A stretch of 64,000 nucleotides of DNA. Source: Streptomyces dioscori. Its GTDB lineage: Bacteria > Actinomycetota > Actinomycetes > Streptomycetales > Streptomycetaceae. The stretch spans positions 418,618 to 482,617 of the forward strand of contig NZ_KZ679043.1 in NCBI RefSeq assembly GCF_003024195.1, read 5' to 3'. Both the position numbers and the translations under genes were made by a program. Shown piece by piece: positions 1 through 8,381 of the stretch. The stretch's first letter is position 1. Each line of letters starts with the position of its first letter. The notes under the pieces were generated by a model that saw only the letters and a list, made by a program, of their open reading frames with translations, had not been told where the DNA came from and made no database searches.

Positions 1-450
1 CTTGCTCAGCCCGTAGCACTTCTTCTTCTTGTCGTACGGGTTGTACTCGATGTCGAGCGCGGGCGGCAGCGTCCAGCCGTCCGCCCGCCAGCCGCCGCCG
101 TTGCGCACGAAGTAGGCGGCCTGCTTGGTGCCCGACGACTTGTGCGGCAGGGCGAAGTGGTACGCGCCACGGATGATGCCCGCGTTGCGCGCGCCGTCGT
201 ACTGCTGGGCGAAGTACGGGTTGCGGTACGTGTGCGACTCCGTGGCCTTCACGTAGACGAACTTCGCGCCTTTGCTCTTCGCGCTCGACCAGTTCACGTT
301 CTTCTGGTGCGAGGACACGTCGTGCCCCTTGGGCTTGCCGGCGGCCGAAGCCGGCACCTCGACGAGTGCGGTGCCGCCGAGCGCCAGCGTCGCCACGGAG
401 GCGGCGACGAGACGGGCGCGCTGACGGGACGGTTTGCGATCACTGGCCAT
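1..450 (-). CDS. Secreted GH25 lysozyme (N-acetylmuramidase), C-terminus cut by window edge
   Basis: Reading leftwards from the ATG at 450, 150 codons stay open to the edge, so the C-terminus is missing. Residues 1-36 form a basic, then hydrophobic Sec signal peptide ending in ASA. The GH25 fold follows: GHDVSSHQ (residues 42-49) carries the conserved Asp of the GxDVSxxQ motif, and ALDIEYN near residues 131-137 holds the acidic pair that acts in cleavage of the MurNAc-GlcNAc bond in peptidoglycan. A GGGGGG run a few bases before the ATG is the ribosome binding site. Expected role: exported cell-wall hydrolase, either self-remodelling or attacking other bacteria. Family is secure; the biological target is inference. 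Confidence 0.9.
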   Translation of the reverse strand, partial: MASDRKPSRQRARLVAASVATLALGGTALVEVPASAAGKPKGHDVSSHQKNVNWSSAKSKGAKFVYVKATESHTYRNPYFAQQYDGARNAGIIRGAYHFALPHKSSGTKQAAYFVRNGGGWRADGWTLPPALDIEYNPYDKKKKCYGLSK

Positions 451-482
451 GTTTCCCCCCGGAATGGCGACTTACGTGAAAA

Positions 483-506
483 ATCTTCCAGAGATTACTG
501 GAAGAT
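483..506. promoter_or_regulatory. Perfect 9-bp inverted repeat upstream of the lysozyme gene
   Basis: ATCTTCCAG and CTGGAAGAT face each other around the 6-base centre AGATTA, about 33-56 bases upstream of the lysozyme start codon. The AT-rich perfect dyad in an otherwise very GC-rich region suggests an operator or a transcript hairpin. No regulator is identified. Confidence 0.45.
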
Positions 507-568
507 CCCGCACGGTTCGTCGCGCGCCGGTCATTTGCTCCGGCGGTCGATTAATACCTGTTATTACC

Positions 569-597
569 TTTCGGACGTTCGGGTTCCGCCCTACAGT
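569..597 (+). promoter_or_regulatory. Candidate promoter for the aldolase gene
   Basis: TTTCGG at 569-574 and TACAGT at 592-597 are separated by 17 bases, a usual housekeeping-sigma arrangement. The start codon of the next gene lies 80 bases downstream. The rest of the 451-677 gap holds no gene. Confidence 0.35.
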
Positions 598-677
598 GCC
601 CTCGCCCGAACGGAGCAGGGGCCGAGCGGGTGCCGAGCAGGAGCCGAGCGGGGCCGGGCGGCTGGCAGGATCACGGC

Positions 678-1385
678 ATGGCTGAACAGCGGCGGGACGC
701 AGGAGACGGACGGGACGCCGGGGAGACGGGCGCGCGCCGGCCCGGGGAGGCGCTGGAACGGGCCTGGGACGACCTCGTGGCCACGGCCCGCCGGACGGTG
801 TCCGACGGGCTGGTCGTCGGCACGTCGGGCAACGTGTCCGTGCGCGTGGGCGACACCGTCCTGGTCACGCCGACCGGGGTCCCGTACGACCGGCTGAGCC
901 CCGAGGACGTCTGCGGGGTGTCCCTGGACGGCCGGCGCGTGCTCGGTTCACTCGTTCCGACCAGCGAACTGCCCATGCATCTCGCCGTCTACCGCTCCAC
1001 GGACGCGCGTGCCGTCGTACACACCCACGCCGTGCACGCCACGGCCGTCTCGACCCTCGTCACCGAGTTGCCCCTCGTCCACTACATGTCCGCCGCGCTC
1101 GGCGGACCCGTCCGCGTCGCGCCGTACGCCACCTACGGCACGGAGAAGTTGGCCGAGAACATGCTCCGGGCCCTGCGCGGCCGCACGGCCTGCCTCCTGC
1201 AGAACCACGGCACCCTCGCGCACGGCGCCACCCTCGACCAGGCCTACGACCGCACCGCCCAGCTCGAATGGATGTGCCGCGTGTGGCTCACGGCGTCGTC
1301 CGTCCCGGGCCGCACACCCACCCTGCTGACCGAGGAACAGGTGGCACGGGCGGGCCAGCGACTGGAGGGGTACGGCCAGCCCTGA
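678..1385 (+). CDS. Class II aldolase/adducin family protein
   Basis: This 235-aa protein matches the family of L-fuculose-phosphate and L-ribulose-phosphate type aldolases/epimerases, cytosolic zinc enzymes that cleave or epimerise sugar phosphates. GTSGNVS (48-54) is the phosphate-binding loop, TSELPMH contains the candidate catalytic Glu97, and HTH (115-117) plus the His177 of QNHG are the three expected zinc ligands. The ATG at 678 is preferred over an in-frame start at 630 because GGCAGGA lies 7 bases before it. The gene stands alone between divergent lysozyme and a downstream hydrolase. Its sugar substrate cannot be read from the sequence. Confidence 0.88.
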   Translation: MAEQRRDAGDGRDAGETGARRPGEALERAWDDLVATARRTVSDGLVVGTSGNVSVRVGDTVLVTPTGVPYDRLSPEDVCGVSLDGRRVLGSLVPTSELPMHLAVYRSTDARAVVHTHAVHATAVSTLVTELPLVHYMSAALGGPVRVAPYATYGTEKLAENMLRALRGRTACLLQNHGTLAHGATLDQAYDRTAQLEWMCRVWLTASSVPGRTPTLLTEEQVARAGQRLEGYGQP

Positions 1386-1467
1386 CGCGCCCTTCCCCGC
1401 CGATACGGGACTCACCCGTGTCGCCCGTCCACTGGCCGACAGCGGGCTCGATCAGGAGACTGGACCC

Positions 1468-2598
1468 GTGCGCACCGTGAAGCCGACGACGGCAGCCCTC
1501 ACCACCGCCCTCACCGTGGCCGTGGCCGGCGCGGCCGGTATCGCCGCCGGCCGCTTCGCCAGCGACGCCGCCCTGAAGGCGGCGCCGGGCAGGCCACTGC
1601 CCACCGAACCCCGACTGACCGTGCACGCCACGGCCGCGGGCCAGATCGCCCTGACCCGCGCCCTCGCCTCCCGGCGCCCGGGCGTGTACGGCCTCGGCGG
1701 CGACGGCAGCCACGCCGTCGTCGGCCCGCTCCTGGCCGGGGCCGCGCACACCGCCGACACGGTGGTACGCCGTCTGGAGCGCGTCACCCGCGGCACGCTG
1801 GAACCCGGCGACAAGGTGCGGTTCACGCCCGGCCTGCACGTCGGCGACCCGGGCACCGCCCTCAGCCTGCCTTTCACGGACGTGGACGTCCCCGGCGAGC
1901 TGGGCACCCTGCCCGCCTGGTTCGTGCCCGCCGCCCGTGACACCTGGGTGATCACCGTGCACGGCCTCGGCGCCACCCGCGAACACCCCCTCAACGTCAT
2001 GGAGTTCCTGCACCACCAGGCCTTTCCCGTCCTCGGCCTCGCCTACCGCGGGGACGCCGGCGCACCGCGGCCCCCGGACGGCCTGAACCACCTCGGCGAG
2101 ACCGAGTGGCGCGACCTGGACGCCGCCATCCGCTTCGCCGTGCGCTACGGCGCCGAACGGGTCGTCCTGTACGGCTGGTCGACCGGCGCCACCATGGCCC
2201 TGCGCGCCGCGGAGCACTCCGCGCTGCGCGAGCGGATCTCCGGCCTCGTCCTGGACTCGCCGGTCCTCGACTGGGAGACCACCCTGCGGGCCCTCGCCAC
2301 GGCGCGACGGACCCCGGGCGCCCTGCTGCCGCTGGCCGTCCGCGCCGCCCAGGGCCGCACGGGCCTGGGCAGCGGCGAGGGTTCCGCCGACCCGGTACGG
2401 CTCAAGGTGCCCACCCTCGTCCTGCACGGCCCCGACGACACCGTCGCCCCCTGGGGACCCTCGCGCCGCCTCGCGGACCGCCGCCCCGACCTCGTCACCC
2501 TCCACACGGTCCACGACGCCCCGCACGGCGCCATGTGGAACGCCGACCCGGCCGGTTACGAAGAGGCCCTCCGCCGCTTTCTCACCCCGCTGATGTAG
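1468..2598 (+). CDS. Alpha/beta hydrolase with N-terminal membrane/signal segment
   Basis: The 376-aa product begins with a hydrophobic stretch (about residues 8-30), so it is probably membrane-anchored or exported. The nucleophile elbow GWSTG places Ser at residue 238; Asp323 in GPDD and His353 in PHG complete a Ser-Asp-His triad; VHGLG near residue 170 is the oxyanion-hole region. The layout resembles peptidase/esterase-type alpha/beta hydrolases (S9/S15-like lipoprotein relatives). The GTG start has AGGAG nine bases upstream. It starts 82 bases after the aldolase, so the two may be cotranscribed. Substrate unknown. Confidence 0.85.
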   Translation: MRTVKPTTAALTTALTVAVAGAAGIAAGRFASDAALKAAPGRPLPTEPRLTVHATAAGQIALTRALASRRPGVYGLGGDGSHAVVGPLLAGAAHTADTVVRRLERVTRGTLEPGDKVRFTPGLHVGDPGTALSLPFTDVDVPGELGTLPAWFVPAARDTWVITVHGLGATREHPLNVMEFLHHQAFPVLGLAYRGDAGAPRPPDGLNHLGETEWRDLDAAIRFAVRYGAERVVLYGWSTGATMALRAAEHSALRERISGLVLDSPVLDWETTLRALATARRTPGALLPLAVRAAQGRTGLGSGEGSADPVRLKVPTLVLHGPDDTVAPWGPSRRLADRRPDLVTLHTVHDAPHGAMWNADPAGYEEALRRFLTPLM

Positions 2599-2755
2599 CC
2601 GCCCCCGGGCCCCGGTCGCGAAGCTTCCGTTTAACCGTCTACCAGTGGCCGAAATCCGCTCACACCCCCTGCCTGGCCCGGTGCGCGGACCGGCTCTGTG
2701 GCCTCCTGTGGCATTCCGTTTGGGTTTTCGGACCGTCAACCGGAAGACTGCCCCC

Positions 2756-4210
2756 GTGACGTCCCGTATCCCGCGCGACTCCAGGCTCCGACTCGTCCGC
2801 CCGCGAACCCTGGCCGCCGCCCCCCGAGCGATGACCCAGAGGCCCGCCCGCCGACCTGCCCCCCGCCCACCGGAGGGCACACCGGCACCGGCGGAACTCG
2901 CCCGCATGGCGCGCGCCGTGCTCGCCGGCGCGGCCCGGGTCGCCCACTGGGCCGACGCCACCCTGGGCCCCGCCCCCGGCCCCCGCCGGGACCGTGACGG
3001 CACGGCCCCCGACAGCGCCGCCGCGGAGAACGGCAGTTCCGGAGGGAAAGGCACACTCTCCGACGCGATCGCGCAACAAGCGGCCACCAGTCTGTCCCTG
3101 ACCTCGGATCAGGTACGGGCCGACTGGGACATCGCACGGCTCGCCGGCCTGATCGAGGTGCACGGCGACACCGCGCGCCCCGGCTGGCGCCTGCGCGCCT
3201 GGAACCGCGACGACAGCGCCGTACTGCGCGGCTGGGTCGCCTTCTTCGATGCCTGGTCGATCGCCCACCCCGGGCCCGACGGGCAGGAGCCCGCCACCGT
3301 CGCCGAGGTCGTCTCCGCGATGCCGCAGGTCCTCTCCTTCCTCCAGCTGTCCGCCGGACCCGTCCCCGTCCCGCAGCTCCTCGACCTGTTGGAGCAGCGC
3401 GTCACGGAACTGCGCACCGAGCGCTGCGAGATCCCCTACGGCCCGCAGCCCGGCCCCGTCGACAGCTCGGAGAGCCCGGCCGAGGACACCCCGCTCGCCC
3501 CGCTGCTCGACTGGGCGCTGCACGCCCTCGCCGCCGTCGGCGCCCTCACCTGCGCCGACGGCCAGGCCACGCTCACCCCGCTCGGCAGCTGGGCGGTGTG
3601 GGTCAAGCTGGAGCAGATCTGCGTGGCCGCGCAGAGCCCCGCCGGGAACATCGAGCAGGGTGCCGAGGACATGCTCCGCGGCTGCGCCCAGCTCAGACCC
3701 AACGCGGCCCGCGCCGAGTACCGCGCCTGGCTCGCCGCCCGCCCCGTCGGCAGCGCCGTCACCGAACTCCTCGCCGCCGCCCGCGGTGAGGACGCCCTCT
3801 CGCGCGGGCTGGCCTTCGAGGCCCTGCGCGTGGTCGGCGCCCCCGCCGAGCCGGACGTCCGCGCGGTGGCGGACGAGACCCCCCTGCGCCCGTACGCCCT
3901 GCTGTGGCTCGCCGAGCACGACGGACACGACCCCGAGGACGCCCACCTGGTGCTCACCCGCGAGGAGGCCACCTGGCTGTGGGTCGACACCGCCGCGGCC
4001 GTCGCCGACCACGGCGAGGCCCCGCTCCTCGTACGGCACCTGGAGTCCGCCGTGCAGCCGACGGTGCCGGCGCTCCTTGCCGAGGTGCGCGCCGTCGGGC
4101 ATCCCCGCACCGTGCAGGTGCTGGTCGCGCTCGCGGCCGCGCACCCTGACCCCGCGCTTGCGAAGGCCGTGCGCCGTGCGGCCTTCCAGGTGCACACCGG
4201 GGAGCACTAG
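2756..4210 (+). CDS. Uncharacterised actinobacterial protein (484 aa)
   Basis: No domain is recognised with confidence. The first ~90 residues are rich in Pro, Ala and Arg and look disordered; from about residue 100 the protein becomes helical and leucine-rich with alternating charged residues. The last ~130 residues look like short repeated helices, as in HEAT-type scaffolds (for instance VPALLAEVRAVGHPRTVQVLVALAA). There is no signal peptide or membrane segment. The GTG at 2756 with GGAAG ten bases upstream is chosen; an in-frame start at 2645 would add 37 residues. It may be a cytosolic adaptor, but that is only inference. Confidence 0.65.
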   Translation: MTSRIPRDSRLRLVRPRTLAAAPRAMTQRPARRPAPRPPEGTPAPAELARMARAVLAGAARVAHWADATLGPAPGPRRDRDGTAPDSAAAENGSSGGKGTLSDAIAQQAATSLSLTSDQVRADWDIARLAGLIEVHGDTARPGWRLRAWNRDDSAVLRGWVAFFDAWSIAHPGPDGQEPATVAEVVSAMPQVLSFLQLSAGPVPVPQLLDLLEQRVTELRTERCEIPYGPQPGPVDSSESPAEDTPLAPLLDWALHALAAVGALTCADGQATLTPLGSWAVWVKLEQICVAAQSPAGNIEQGAEDMLRGCAQLRPNAARAEYRAWLAARPVGSAVTELLAAARGEDALSRGLAFEALRVVGAPAEPDVRAVADETPLRPYALLWLAEHDGHDPEDAHLVLTREEATWLWVDTAAAVADHGEAPLLVRHLESAVQPTVPALLAEVRAVGHPRTVQVLVALAAAHPDPALAKAVRRAAFQVHTGEH

Positions 4211-4260
4211 GCGCCCCGCCGGGAGGCCGTTCGTTCTCTGCGGGTGTGTGGGGGCTGGGC

Positions 4261-4279
4261 GCGCAGTTCCCCGCGCCCC
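4261..4279 (-). repeat. Streptomyces-type intergenic repeat, copy 1
   Basis: The core GGGGCGCGGGGAACTGCGC lies here on the minus strand, in the 90-base gap between two convergent genes. It is one of eleven or more copies in this window (see 9255, 9328, 12551, 12632, 15450, 15479, 15528, 15588, 34909-35002, 60691). Confidence 0.8.
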
Positions 4280-4300
4280 TGCAGGGCGCCGGGGGCCGGG

Positions 4301-4714
4301 TCAGACCCTGGTCTCCGGGGCGTACGTGCCGAAGCTCCAGATGTTGCCCTCGACGTCCCGGGCCATGTAGTCCCGTGAGCCGTAGTCCTGGTCCGTCGGG
4401 GGCATCAGGATCTCCGCCCCGTGGTCCACGGCCCGCTGGTGGTGCGCGTCCACGTCGTCCACGACGACGTACACCCCGGTGGGGCCCGCGCTCTTCATGG
4501 CCTCGTCGAAGCGGCTCCCCGTCCCCTTGGAGCCCAGCATCACCGCGCCGTTGCCCTGCACCAGCTCGGCGTGCACCACCTTGCCCTCCTCGTCCTCGTA
4601 CACCGACGCCTCGGTGAAGCCGAAGGCCTCCGAGAGCTGCCTGATCGCGGATTTCGCGTCCGCGTACAGCAGCGTCGGGTAGATGCTCGGGCGTCCGCCG
4701 TCCGTACCGGCCAT
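4301..4714 (-). CDS. VOC-family (glyoxalase/PhnB-like) protein
   Basis: A 137-aa single-domain protein with the vicinal-oxygen-chelate pattern: an opening PTLLYADAKSAIRQLSEAFG helix region followed by YVVVDDVDAHHQRA and a closing YMARDVEGNIWSFG, where the late Glu/His region usually helps build the metal site. Members include glyoxalases, fosfomycin/bleomycin-resistance proteins and PhnB-like proteins of unknown role. The canonical metal ligands are only partly evident, so catalysis is not assured. GGAAGGAG lies upstream of the chosen ATG; a longer GTG-started form reading back to 4786 is possible but lacks a ribosome site. Confidence 0.82.
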   Translation of the reverse strand: MAGTDGGRPSIYPTLLYADAKSAIRQLSEAFGFTEASVYEDEEGKVVHAELVQGNGAVMLGSKGTGSRFDEAMKSAGPTGVYVVVDDVDAHHQRAVDHGAEILMPPTDQDYGSRDYMARDVEGNIWSFGTYAPETRV

Positions 4715-4887
4715 GCCGATCACTCCTTCCGGTCCCCGCTGTCCTGCCCCACCGCTGGGACAGCACCTGAATGTGACCTGCCACACAGTCTGACACCCGC
4801 CACTGACAACGCCCCGCGAACGCCCGACGAGTGGCCGACGAACGCCCGACGAGTGACCGACGAGTGGCCGGGAACGGCCGCGGGCGC

Positions 4888-5778
4888 TCAGCTGAAGGTG
4901 TCGCAGCGGCCCATGTCACCGGTGCGATAGCCCTGGCGGAACCACTGCTGCCGCTGAGCGGCCGACCCGTGCGTCCAGGACTCCGGTGTCACCCGGCCCT
5001 GGAACCGCTCCTGGATCCGGTCGTCGCCCACGGCCGCCGCCGCGTCCGTCCCGTCGCGGATGTCGGCCTCCGTCAGGCCGGTGATCAGAGGCCTGCCCGT
5101 CGACTCGTCCTTCGTGGTCGTGGCGTGGTGCGCCCACACGCCCGCGTAGCAGTCGGCCTGCAGCTCGACCCGTACCGCGTTGCTGTTCGCGCCGGTCCGC
5201 CCGTCCTGGGAGCGGTCCAGGGTCCCCGTCAGGTCCTGCACATGGTGCCCGTACTCGTGCGCCACCACGTACGCCTGCGCGAACGGACCGCCGCTGGAGC
5301 CGAACTTGGTCCGCAGCTCCTCGAAGAAGCCCAGGTCCAGATAGACCTTCCGGTCACCCGGGCAGTAGAAGGGCCCGACCGCCGAGGTCGCCGTCCCGCA
5401 GGCCGTACCGACCCGGTCGCTGAAGAAGACGGTCGGCGACCGCGTGTACGTACCGCCGCGGCGCTCGAACTCCTGCGCCCAGAAGTCCTGGACGCTGTTG
5501 ACCACCGCCACGATGCGGCAGTCGTCCTTGGTGTTCGCGTCCCGGCCGGTACGGCAGGTCTGCTGCACCTGGGCCAGTGAGGAGGCGCTCGCGTCGGGTT
5601 CCTCGTCCCTGGAGGAGAGGCCCAGCTGGTCCGGCCCGACACCGAAGAACAGACCCAGCAGGAGGGCGATCAGACCGGCGACGCCACCGCCCACCGTGGC
5701 CCTGCCGCCGGGGATCCGGCTGCCGCGCACATCCTGCACCTCGGAGGTGTCCAGGCCGGCGTCGTCGTCGAACTGCAT
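4888..5778 (-). CDS. Neutral zinc metallopeptidase (YpfJ/KPN_02809 family), membrane-anchored
   Basis: The 296-aa product has a short acidic cytoplasmic N-terminus, one membrane segment (about 33-47, GVAGLIALLLGLFFGV) and an extracytoplasmic domain with the zincin motif HEYGH at 174-178; the Glu in ELQADCYAG is the expected third ligand. Two cysteine pairs probably form disulfides. The family is widespread but physiologically undefined. The ATG at 5778 has GGTGGAG upstream. The gene is transcribed divergently from the ABC-F gene across a 275-base gap. Confidence 0.88.
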   Translation of the reverse strand: MQFDDDAGLDTSEVQDVRGSRIPGGRATVGGGVAGLIALLLGLFFGVGPDQLGLSSRDEEPDASASSLAQVQQTCRTGRDANTKDDCRIVAVVNSVQDFWAQEFERRGGTYTRSPTVFFSDRVGTACGTATSAVGPFYCPGDRKVYLDLGFFEELRTKFGSSGGPFAQAYVVAHEYGHHVQDLTGTLDRSQDGRTGANSNAVRVELQADCYAGVWAHHATTTKDESTGRPLITGLTEADIRDGTDAAAAVGDDRIQERFQGRVTPESWTHGSAAQRQQWFRQGYRTGDMGRCDTFS

Positions 5779-5959
5779 GGGTGCTCCACCCTCCGGGGCC
5801 GTCGTCCCCCTGGCGACATCCTCGCCCGCTCCCCGGGGCGCGGCGCCGGGCGGCGGGCCGAACGGGGGACGGAAGAGGGCGCGGCACGGGCCGCCGCGGG
5901 GCAACGAGCGTCACACCCCCGAACACCCGCACACAGAAAAAGTGGTTGCATCGCCCCGT

Positions 5960-5995
5960 TAGACTTGGCCCATGGCCATTCTCCTCGTGCATTAG
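5960..5995 (+). promoter_or_regulatory. Possible leaderless leader peptide (MAILLVH) ahead of the ABC-F gene
   Basis: TAGACT (5960-5965), a -10-like hexamer, is followed six bases later by an 8-codon open frame ATG-GCC-ATT-CTC-CTC-GTG-CAT-TAG (5972-5995). A short GACGG/CCGTC stem can form just after it, and the ABC-F start is 58 bases downstream. Antibiotic-resistance ABC-F genes are often controlled by ribosome-mediated attenuation through such leaders. No convincing -35 box is seen, so this is a suggestion. Confidence 0.35.
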
Positions 5996-6053
5996 ACGGC
6001 GTGAACGTCCTCAGCCGCCCGCCCCGTCAACAACCCTGCCCAGGAGTCTGTCC

Positions 6054-7652
6054 GTGATTTCCGCTTCCGGTATCGAACTGCGTGCCGGCGCCCGCATGCT
6101 CATCGAGTCCGCCACCTTCCGCATCACCAAGGGCGACCGCATCGGCCTGGTCGGCCGCAACGGCGCGGGCAAGACCACCCTCACCAAGGTCCTCGCAGGT
6201 GAGGGCACCCCCGCCGCGGGCACCGTCGCCCGCTCCGGCGAGGTCGGCTACCTCCCGCAGGACCCGCGCACCGGCGACCTCGACATGCTGGCCGGCGACC
6301 GCGTCCTGTCCGCGCGCGGCCTGGACACCCTGATCCGCAAGATGCGCGAGAACGAACAGCGCATCGCGAACGGCTCGGGCGCCACCCGCGAGAAGGCCAT
6401 GCGGCAGTACGAGCGCCAGGAGACGGAGTTCCTCACCAAGGGCGGGTACGCCGCCGAGGCGGAGGCCGCCACCATCGCCGCCGCGCTCAACCTCCCCGAC
6501 CGGGTGCTCGGCCAGCCCCTCCATACGCTCTCCGGTGGTCAGCGCCGCCGTATCGAGCTGGCCCGCATCCTCTTCTCGGACGCGGACACCCTGCTCCTCG
6601 ACGAGCCCACGAACCACCTCGACGCCGACTCCATCGTCTGGCTGCGCGACTACCTGAAGACGTACCGCGGCGGCTTCATCGTGATCTCCCACGACGTCGA
6701 GCTGGTCGAGACGGTCGTCAACAAGGTGTTCTACCTGGACGCCAACCGCGCCCAGATCGACGTCTACAACATGGGCTGGAAGCTCTACCAGCAGCAGCGC
6801 GAGGCCGACGAGAAGCGCCGCAAGCGCGAGCGGCAGAACGCCGAGAAGAAGGCCACGGCCCTGCACTCGCAGGCCGACAAGATGCGCGCCAAGGCCACCA
6901 AGACCGTCGCCGCGCAGAACATGGCCAAGCGGGCCGACAAGCTCCTCGCGGGCCTGGAGGCGGAGCGCAAGTCCGACAAGGTCGCCAAGCTGCGCTTCCC
7001 CGACCCGTCGCCCTGTGGCAAGACCCCGCTGATGGCGGAGGGCCTGTCCAAGTCGTACGGCTCCCTGGAGATCTTCACCGACGTCAACCTCGCCATCGAC
7101 AAGGGCTCCCGCGTCGTCATCCTCGGCCTGAACGGCGCCGGCAAGACGACCCTGCTGCGCCTCCTCGGCGGCGCGGAGAAGCCCGACACCGGCGAGGTCA
7201 TCGAGGGCCACGGCCTCAAGCTCGGCTACTACGCGCAGGAGCACGAGACCCTGGACCCGCAGCGCACGGTCCTGGAGAACATGCGCTCCGCGGCCCCCGA
7301 CCTCGACCTCGTCCAGGTCCGCAAGACGCTCGGTTCGTTCCTGTTCTCCGGCGACGACGTCGACAAGCCCGCCTCCGTCCTCTCCGGTGGTGAGAAGACG
7401 CGTCTCGCGCTCGCCACCCTCGTGGTGTCGTCCGCGAACGTCCTGCTCCTCGACGAGCCGACGAACAACCTCGACCCCGCGAGCCGCGAGGAGATCCTCG
7501 GCGCGCTGCGCACCTACAAGGGCGCCGTCGTCCTCGTCACCCACGACGAGGGAGCCGTCCACGCCCTCCAGCCGGAGCGGATCATCCTGCTGCCCGACGG
7601 CGTCGAGGACCTGTGGGGTGCCGACTACGCGGACCTGGTCGCCCTCGCCTGA
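6054..7652 (+). CDS. ABC-F family ATPase (ribosome-associated)
   Basis: This 532-aa protein carries two ATP-binding cassettes and no membrane segments, which defines ABC-F translation factors and ribosome-protection proteins. Walker A motifs are GRNGAGKTT (34-42) and GLNGAGKTT (about 358-366); signatures LSGGQ and LSGGE and the Walker B motifs LLLDEPTNHLD and LLLDEPTNNLD are all intact. A basic, charged linker (about residues 230-310, EADEKRRKRER and following) would reach into the ribosomal P/E-site region. GTG at 6054 has CAGGAG upstream. Whether it protects against an antibiotic or is a housekeeping factor cannot be decided here. Confidence 0.9.
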   Translation: MISASGIELRAGARMLIESATFRITKGDRIGLVGRNGAGKTTLTKVLAGEGTPAAGTVARSGEVGYLPQDPRTGDLDMLAGDRVLSARGLDTLIRKMRENEQRIANGSGATREKAMRQYERQETEFLTKGGYAAEAEAATIAAALNLPDRVLGQPLHTLSGGQRRRIELARILFSDADTLLLDEPTNHLDADSIVWLRDYLKTYRGGFIVISHDVELVETVVNKVFYLDANRAQIDVYNMGWKLYQQQREADEKRRKRERQNAEKKATALHSQADKMRAKATKTVAAQNMAKRADKLLAGLEAERKSDKVAKLRFPDPSPCGKTPLMAEGLSKSYGSLEIFTDVNLAIDKGSRVVILGLNGAGKTTLLRLLGGAEKPDTGEVIEGHGLKLGYYAQEHETLDPQRTVLENMRSAAPDLDLVQVRKTLGSFLFSGDDVDKPASVLSGGEKTRLALATLVVSSANVLLLDEPTNNLDPASREEILGALRTYKGAVVLVTHDEGAVHALQPERIILLPDGVEDLWGADYADLVALA

Positions 7653-7674
7653 GCAGCCTGAGCGGTACGAGGTA

Positions 7675-7757
7675 ATTGATCGTTTAACTGATCCACTCGC
7701 TGATCCACTTCGTATGGATCATTCGGCCGATCCGTGATCCATCATCTGAGTGAGATC
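7675..7757. repeat. Cluster of GATC-centred repeats
   Basis: Seven GATC tetramers occur in about 80 bases after the ABC-F stop codon. CTGATCCACT is directly repeated with a 12-base period (from 7689), and TGATCCA/TGGATCA form a perfect 7-bp dyad at 7701-7721. The base composition is far more AT-rich than its surroundings. It could be a protein-binding region for the downstream HTH gene's promoter. No gene is seen in 7653-8026. Confidence 0.5.
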
Positions 7758-7791
7758 TCCTCGTACCGAGGTGTGTCCTACACGCATTTCC

Positions 7792-7824
7792 CGGCCGGGC
7801 CCTTCGCCCTCGAAGGCCCGGCCG
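7792..7824 (+). terminator. Strong hairpin between ABC-F and HTH genes
   Basis: A 14-bp stem (CGGCCGGGCC..TTCG against CGAAGGCCCGGCCG, one bulged C) closes a CCCT loop. It lacks a U-run but is typical of Streptomyces terminators. Confidence 0.6.
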
Positions 7825-8026
7825 TCGCGCGTCGCTGACCTGGCCCTTCGCCCGTGAAGCCGTTCGGTGGTCCGGACGAGAAGCCGATGGAACGTGGAAT
7901 TCCGCTCATGGTGACGCAGTGCCACAGCGCAAGCTCGTCCCATCGACCTTGCCGAATGGGTGGCCAGGACGCTCATGAGGGGTGATCATGAGAAGTCCAG
8001 AGCGCACTTCCGCTGAGGAGGCACGG

Positions 8027-8248
8027 GTGGCCGAGACTCTGAAGAAGGGCAGCCGGGTAACCGGCGCCGCGCGCGACAAGCTCGCGGCAGACCTGAAGAA
8101 GAAGTACGACTCCGGTGCGAGCATTCGGGCACTGGCCGAGGAGACCGGCCGCTCGTATGGCTTCGTGCACCGGATGCTGAGTGAGTCGGGCGTCACGCTC
8201 CGTGGGCGTGGCGGAGCGACGCGGGGCAAGAAGTCCGCGTCGGCCTGA
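8027..8248 (+). CDS. Small helix-turn-helix protein (73 aa)
   Basis: The protein is a lone HTH: the segment YDSGASIRALAEETGRSYGFVHRMLSESG fits a resolvase/HTH_38-like tri-helix, flanked by a lysine-rich N-terminus and a basic tail GRGGATRGKKSASA that may contact DNA or nucleic acid backbone. It is highly basic and has no sensing domain, so it may be a nucleoid-type or development-linked regulator. The GTG at 8027 has GAGGAGG six bases upstream and is preferred over an in-frame GTG at 7982. Function unknown. Confidence 0.85.
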   Translation: MAETLKKGSRVTGAARDKLAADLKKKYDSGASIRALAEETGRSYGFVHRMLSESGVTLRGRGGATRGKKSASA

Positions 8249-8279
8249 CGCCGGACGGCTCCTCGTTCTCCGATGGTGG

Positions 8280-8311
8280 CCACCCGGTCGGTCCCTTGAC
8301 CGCCCGGGTGG
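8280..8311 (+). terminator. Terminator after the HTH gene
   Basis: CCACCCGG-CGGTC pairs with GACCG-CCGGGTGG (13 bp, one opposed T/C) around a CCTT loop, 32 bases past the stop codon. Confidence 0.6.
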
Positions 8312-8381
8312 TTACTGTGCAGTCACTTAAGGGTGTGCCCGTACGGCACCCCCGCTGACCGCACTCATCGGAGGCGCCCTC

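Noticed and set aside
1288..3087. 599-codon minus-strand frame opposite the hydrolase and unknown gene
   Set aside because: Antisense to two genes with normal ribosome sites; low-complexity Arg/Gly/Ala product without motifs.
7792..7824. A small RNA gene at the strong hairpin
   Set aside because: A single stem without U-run and no matching promoter; terminator is the simpler reading.
7719..7976. Minus-strand 85-codon frame in the ABC-F/HTH gap
   Set aside because: It spans the terminator hairpin and GATC repeats; no ribosome site or motif.
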